From assembly GCA_002319075.1 (NCBI GenBank), contig NVQB01000001.1:4216001-4280000 (forward strand): 64,000 nucleotides of DNA. Direction: 5' to 3'. The stretch is from Sphingobacteriaceae bacterium. GTDB lineage: Bacteria; Bacteroidota; Bacteroidia; B-17B0; Aurantibacillaceae. A model generated the notes under the pieces. It did no database searches. It saw only the letters and a program-made list of their open reading frames with translations, and was not told the DNA's origin. This document shows positions 60,177 through 64,000 of this stretch, in pieces. Every line of letters begins with the position of its first letter. The first letter of the stretch is position 1. Made by a program: the position numbers and the translations under genes.

Positions 60177-61142
60177 TTATCTGTTGTACTCATTATTAAA
60201 TTTCAGGTAAGTGCTGGTGATAACAGCTTTTTTATTTTGCCGGACTTTCAGTATAAAAAGAAGCATGCAAATGCCCACTGTTAGAAATGACAAAGCTATT
60301 GCCTCTGCTTGCTTAAACCGGATGCCAAACCAGGTGAATTCTACTTCTATTCTTATTTGCTCTACAAGAAAACGTTCTATTCCATTTAAAATCAGATAGC
60401 ATCCCAACATAACACCAGGTACTATTATTCTTTTTCGAAGAAACCATAATACAAGAAATAATAAAGAACAAACGATGCTTTCATGTAATGCGGTTGGAAA
60501 TACCGGTTTGCTCAGTTGCATGCAATAGTCATCAAAACAATTTGCTATTGGCACACCTGCTCCGATAACATTATGAGGGTAGTTGCACGCCCAGAATGAA
60601 TCTGGCAAAAAACCAAAAATTGCGGGACTGGCACCCAGGTTGTCAATTCCCCAGTCTCCATCTCCGGATAAATGACATCCAAGTCGTCCAATAGCATAAG
60701 CTATCATTAAAGCTGGTGCGGCAGCATCTGCTAAATGAACAAACTTTAAATTTACTGTTCTCGCATAAAATGCAACTGCAATTGCGCCAATAATAAGTCC
60801 GCCATAGTAGGTAAAATCCGAGGGGGACAATAAAGTGTAAAGAGGAGCTTCAAGAAATGCATTTGGATATTCCAGAATTGAAAAAAGTCTGGCACCAATA
60901 ATTCCTGAAACTAGTGCAATCAATACACTTGTGTTTATTTGTTCATGAGGTCTTACAACCCGGCCTTTTTTAGTCACAAAGCTTTGAATCAAATGTGTTT
61001 TTCCCTTTCTTTTTACCTCGCTGTTCAAAAAATAATAACCCGTGAGAATGCTTAATGCCATAAAAAATCCGAATGTTTGAACAGGTAAGGAAATCCATAT
61101 ACCTGTAACATCTTTTATCAAGTGAGAAATTGTGGGATACAT
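60177..61142 (-). CDS. lgt: Prolipoprotein diacylglyceryl transferase-like protein
   Basis: A 321-residue, seven-helix membrane protein. YYGGLIIG, IGRLGCHLSGDGDWG (about 145-159, with the essential Arg) and ERFLVEQIR correspond to the conserved Lgt blocks; HPSQLYE is replaced by FPTALHE and the usual His in the first block by Tyr, so this may be a paralogue rather than the housekeeping enzyme. Lgt transfers diacylglycerol to the lipobox Cys. Monocistronic. Confidence 0.8.
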   Translation of the reverse strand: MYPTISHLIKDVTGIWISLPVQTFGFFMALSILTGYYFLNSEVKRKGKTHLIQSFVTKKGRVVRPHEQINTSVLIALVSGIIGARLFSILEYPNAFLEAPLYTLLSPSDFTYYGGLIIGAIAVAFYARTVNLKFVHLADAAAPALMIAYAIGRLGCHLSGDGDWGIDNLGASPAIFGFLPDSFWACNYPHNVIGAGVPIANCFDDYCMQLSKPVFPTALHESIVCSLLFLVLWFLRKRIIVPGVMLGCYLILNGIERFLVEQIRIEVEFTWFGIRFKQAEAIALSFLTVGICMLLFILKVRQNKKAVITSTYLKFNNEYNR

Positions 61143-61238
61143 GTTTTTAAATTAAAGTGAAACTACTTAGAGTCTTTCGCAGAAACGATCGACCAGCAAG
61201 AGCACAGGTGCTAATGCCATTTAAAAAGAAACTTGAGT

Positions 61239-61592
61239 TTAAACTTTTGGGGGACCTCTTTTTGGACAGTAGAAAGAGTCGTTGAGAACGCTTGATTTTA
61301 GTTCAACAAGAGATGGATATCCGGTAAATCTAAAATACTGATCCACTTTTACTTTTGTGATCTGTAAGATTGCAATCTGGGTGCCTTTAGCCTTATATTT
61401 TCTTTTAAAATTAGGATTTTCATCCGGAGTGTTATTTACCTGGTTTTTTTTGTCATCTGAAATATTACTTTTCGCACTAAGAATTACGCATGCAGAATCA
61501 CGCTTTGTGATAAGCCCAGTAGTTATACTCTTTCCTGCGAGCGAAAGAATCGCCAATACTATAACAGCTATGTATTTAAAGTGCTTCGACAA
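61239..61592 (-). CDS. Hypothetical exported protein
   Basis: A 117-residue protein with an N-terminal hydrophobic segment (YIAVIVLAILSLAGKSITTG) that may be a signal peptide or anchor. The mature part is polar and lysine-rich, has two cysteines (residues about 35 and 111) and ends in YCPKRGPPKV. No family recognised. Confidence 0.5.
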   Translation of the reverse strand: MSKHFKYIAVIVLAILSLAGKSITTGLITKRDSACVILSAKSNISDDKKNQVNNTPDENPNFKRKYKAKGTQIAILQITKVKVDQYFRFTGYPSLVELKSSVLNDSFYCPKRGPPKV

Positions 61593-61919
61593 AAAATCAA
61601 ATTAAAAAAATCAAACAATGACCTGAAAAACTTCATGCTTACAAAAGGTCAAATGAGCATTTGTTGCAAAAGCTTTAAAATTTGAAAGCTCTAACTTATT
61701 TGTTTTTTTTTTCGCAAAGGTTGACAATTATCAATACGAAGGTGCTCTCAGAAAATAAAATCCCAATAAATCAAAAAAAGCAACGGTCGGATAGTTTAAG
61801 AGAAGGTTTTGTTTCCCACCAGTAAAGCCTTTTTAGCTGAATCAGATATTTAATAAAGTAAAATTTCAGAGAGCATTAACAGGTGATTTTAAATTGCGAA
61901 ACACTTTTTCTTTAAATAA
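61593..61919. other. Intergenic region, nothing recognised
   Basis: 327 bp between the end of the stress-protein gene and the start of the hypothetical protein. It is AT-rich with T and A runs. I see no gene, hairpin with T tract, or convincing promoter. Confidence 0.5.
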
Positions 61920-62371
61920 TTATTTTTTTTCATTTAATGAAACTCTGGCGATAGTAACCGGCTTGGGTGAATCGCTTAAAACAGTCGTCGCGTAACTTCC
62001 AAATAAAGTGTTTTTTAACCGCGTTCTACCATGTGATCCTACAATGAGTAAATCGTAATCAGATTTTTTTAAAAGTTCGGTTATTTTTTCGTTGGGCAAG
62101 CCATATTCTTCGAGGTAGGTAATTGTTTTTAGAAATGTATTTTCCGCCATTCTTTCTATTTCCCGGCTTCGCGCTCTTAAGGCCGATTTTAATTCAATGT
62201 CGGCCTCATCAATGCTATTTGCAAGTGTTTCACCAATCATATGCAATACATAAATGTCTGCGTTATTAGAAGTTTTTGAAATCAGGTCGCGGGCAGCGTT
62301 TAATACAACATGAGTGGAAGGCGATTTATCGAGGCAAATAAGAATTTCATTTTTATAATTTGGACACTCAT
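61920..62371 (-). pseudogene. Universal stress protein (UspA family), probable one-base frameshift
   Basis: The C-terminal part is clear: DLLIVGSHGRTRLKNTLFGS is the ATP-binding motif and the fold end of a single-domain Usp. The N-terminus NEILICLDKSPSTHVVLNAA lies in the same frame, but no start codon precedes it before a stop. An ATG at 62369-62371, 2 bp after the cytochrome stop, begins MSVQIIK in the neighbouring frame; one additional A in the A5 run at 62350-62354 would join the two as MSVQIIKNEILICLDKS. Either a mutation or a homopolymer error. Confidence 0.7.
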
Positions 62372-62373
62372 TT

Positions 62374-63381
62374 TTATTTGTGAATCCTGAGTCCTTTGCT
62401 TAAGTAATATTCTTCTATTTGATCCCACGGACCAAAAGTATGCTGTTCTTCTGAAAACGGGTCGGTGTAAGGTCCTTGAAAAAAGTCAATGGGTTTTGTT
62501 TCCGTGTTCTGATAAGAACTGTAGGGTGTTTTTGGTCTTTTATGAATTCTTCCGTCATTTATAAATGCCGCTACATCCAGAGCTTCCTGATCGCTTAGCG
62601 TGGGATTATCATGACTGGTTGTAAGATTTGGCATATTGTATTTAATAAAGCTTGCTGCTTTAATAACGCGGTGCATGCTTGAGGTTTCCTGATAACTGTG
62701 TTCTCCCCACAAGGGAGGATAAATGTAGGTGGTGTTTTCAAGGTTCATTTTCCCTTCTCCGTTTTTTTGATGACAACTTTCGCAATGTGTGCTATAGACA
62801 GCCGCTCCGCGTAACGGGTCGGCAGTTAAACCCTTATAGTCTATAGTTTTTAATCCATAGCCGACATGCCTTTGGGGATGGTACGATTCTCCAATCCATT
62901 TGATGTACGACACTATAGCTACCATTTCCTTCGAATTTAAAGGCAAAGGTTTTCCACTATGAGGGCGTTCGATACAGTTATTAACGCGTTGTTCCATTGT
63001 CAAAATCTTATCTTCTCTTGCTCTGTATTGTGGATAGGTTCGGTGTGAGTCGAAAAAATTAAGGCCAAATGGCCTTGTTCCGTTTTCTAAATGGCAATTG
63101 GTACAATTCATCTTGTTCTTCAGATTTTTGCTTACAGTACCTTCGGGGCCGATATAGTGTGCTGTATTTTTTACAAGCAATAGTCCATACTTAACCGCCC
63201 TGGCCCAATCATCATTTGCTAAGCTTGCTGTATCTGGCACAGCATATTGTTCTGCGGAAACAGCAGGTGCACGTTTTTCGACAGAAGACAACCGGGATGA
63301 TCTATTTGAATTTTTTTGACTGCAGCCGAAAAAAATAAATACGGGTATGTAGATTAAAAGTTTGCGCATAGTTAGTTCCAT
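62374..63381 (-). CDS. Di-haem c-type cytochrome, TsdA-like
   Basis: A 335-residue lipoprotein; Met5 at 63369 (MRKLLIYIPVFIFFGC, lipobox FFGC) is a plausible alternative start. Two haem-binding motifs are present, CTNCH (about 90) and CESCH (about 198), followed by NGTRPFG and KNGEG. Met-containing segments YNMPNLT could supply the sixth ligand. YPQYRAREDKILTMEQRVNNC resembles the central part of thiosulfate dehydrogenase TsdA. Electron transfer at the cell envelope; the actual donor is unknown. It is followed in close coupling by the stress-protein gene. Confidence 0.75.
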   Translation of the reverse strand: MELTMRKLLIYIPVFIFFGCSQKNSNRSSRLSSVEKRAPAVSAEQYAVPDTASLANDDWARAVKYGLLLVKNTAHYIGPEGTVSKNLKNKMNCTNCHLENGTRPFGLNFFDSHRTYPQYRAREDKILTMEQRVNNCIERPHSGKPLPLNSKEMVAIVSYIKWIGESYHPQRHVGYGLKTIDYKGLTADPLRGAAVYSTHCESCHQKNGEGKMNLENTTYIYPPLWGEHSYQETSSMHRVIKAASFIKYNMPNLTTSHDNPTLSDQEALDVAAFINDGRIHKRPKTPYSSYQNTETKPIDFFQGPYTDPFSEEQHTFGPWDQIEEYYLSKGLRIHK

Positions 63382-63401
63382 AAAATTTTAAAATACCTTA
63401 T

Positions 63402-63818
63402 TTAAAAAGACTGCTCTGTAATCGCATCTGTTTTGAGGTTTAGCCCCCAGCCAGAATCTGCTACTAACTTCATGAGATTTTTAAGGCCTGGTGGAATCAG
63501 GTTTAATTCTTCCTGAGTGAATGTATGTTTGTAGCAAATCCATCTGTTACCATAGAAAATCATTTTTACCTTATACCTGGAACCTATCTGAATGAGTTCG
63601 CAACGTGTTATAGCATCAGGAAATTGCGAAGTGATCATTGAACCATTTCTAAAGTACTTACGAATATTTTCAATTCTAAATTCATTAGAATTTCTTATTG
63701 ATTTTAGAATTAGAGACAGTATTTCACCTGGAATCTTCTTTGAATCCTTAATAAGTTCTCCTCTGCTAAGGCGTTCAATATTTTTACAAACGTCCTTCAG
63801 ATCTCTGAAGCTGATCAT
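63402..63818 (-). CDS. Hypothetical protein
   Basis: A 138-residue cytoplasmic protein without signal or membrane segments. Possible helical N-terminus (FRDLKDVCKNIERL) and a beta-rich middle (YKVKMIFYGNRWICYKHTFTQEEL). It lies 20 bp upstream of the cytochrome gene on the same strand and may be co-transcribed. No family recognised; the last 180 bases of the window contain nothing I can support. Confidence 0.5.
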   Translation of the reverse strand: MISFRDLKDVCKNIERLSRGELIKDSKKIPGEILSLILKSIRNSNEFRIENIRKYFRNGSMITSQFPDAITRCELIQIGSRYKVKMIFYGNRWICYKHTFTQEELNLIPPGLKNLMKLVADSGWGLNLKTDAITEQSF

Positions 63819-64000
63819 ACAACTTAAATTAGATTAATTGCGTACTTGCTTTAAACTCATTTATAAGTCAAGAACTATTAGACCCTGCAGACTTGCAGGT
63901 TCACTGGTATTTAGAAGATAAAAAGCGGGGGCCCTCTTCTGTAGAGACTGGTTTTTAATGAAACGAAAGAGTAGGAGGGGAATTCATTGAAACTGCTTCT

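Noticed and set aside
61318-61328. A TACCGGAT half-site inside the hypothetical gene 61239-61592, and a similar one inside bactofilin near 2181.
   Set aside because: Single half-sites within coding sequence without a partner at 22 bp; expected by chance.

Overview
The window looks like the chromosome of a low-GC member of the Bacteroidota. Three things point there: a PorW/SprE-type lipoprotein of the type IX secretion system (7733-10378), a secreted protein with a type IX C-terminal sorting domain (33677-36577), and promoters with the TAnnTTTG -7 box. Bactofilin and AtpZ-type genes and short lipoboxes fit as well.

Layout. 1-11.6 kb is ordinary chromosome: a C1 peptidase, a bactofilin/AtpZ operon, an Fpg/Nei glycosylase, a DUF763 protein, a SemiSWEET/cupin pair, PorW/SprE and a PfkB kinase, ending in tRNA-Asn (11599-11672). 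53.4-64 kb is chromosome again: a GIY-YIG protein, an RND efflux operon, an Lgt homologue, a universal stress protein and a di-haem cytochrome. Between them lies a 41.7-kb genomic island in the 3' end of tRNA-Asn. It is bounded by a 17-bp direct repeat (11657-11673 and 53344-53360), and the original tRNA terminator is stranded beyond the right repeat. At its left end is a wrecked serine recombinase split by a 1433-bp ISAon1-type insertion sequence with a TTTTAC target duplication; removing the IS in silico restores the reading frame.

The island cargo (14-52.3 kb) is almost all on the minus strand and carries no recognisable phage-tail, sheath, CRISPR, restriction or toxin genes. It holds (a) an operon of three giant proteins without signal peptides (992, 2145 and 598 aa); (b) two copies of a two-gene module, M64-like peptidase followed by a DUF6603-like protein, each pair overlapping by ATGA; one M64 has an intact HExxH and the other has lost it, and the C-terminal 651 residues of the two DUF6603-like proteins are nearly identical, as after recent gene conversion; (c) a secreted SBBP-repeat protein, a DKNYV-type lipoprotein and YD-repeat-like and membrane proteins; (d) an operon with a lysozyme-like enzyme, a membrane protein, an amidohydrolase and small proteins; (e) a histidine kinase/NarL-type response regulator pair.

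The most striking regulatory signal is a paired direct repeat, TACCGGAAAT-N12-TACCGGAAAT. I find it eight times in the island, always at exactly 22-bp spacing and in intergenic DNA. Six copies stand at the head of successive transcription units, one lies upstream of the two-component genes in the opposite orientation, and one is an orphan at the damaged left end. Several are followed about 33 nt later by a -7-like box. I read this as one co-regulated, undescribed multi-protein system carried on a mobile island; its function is not evident from the sequence.
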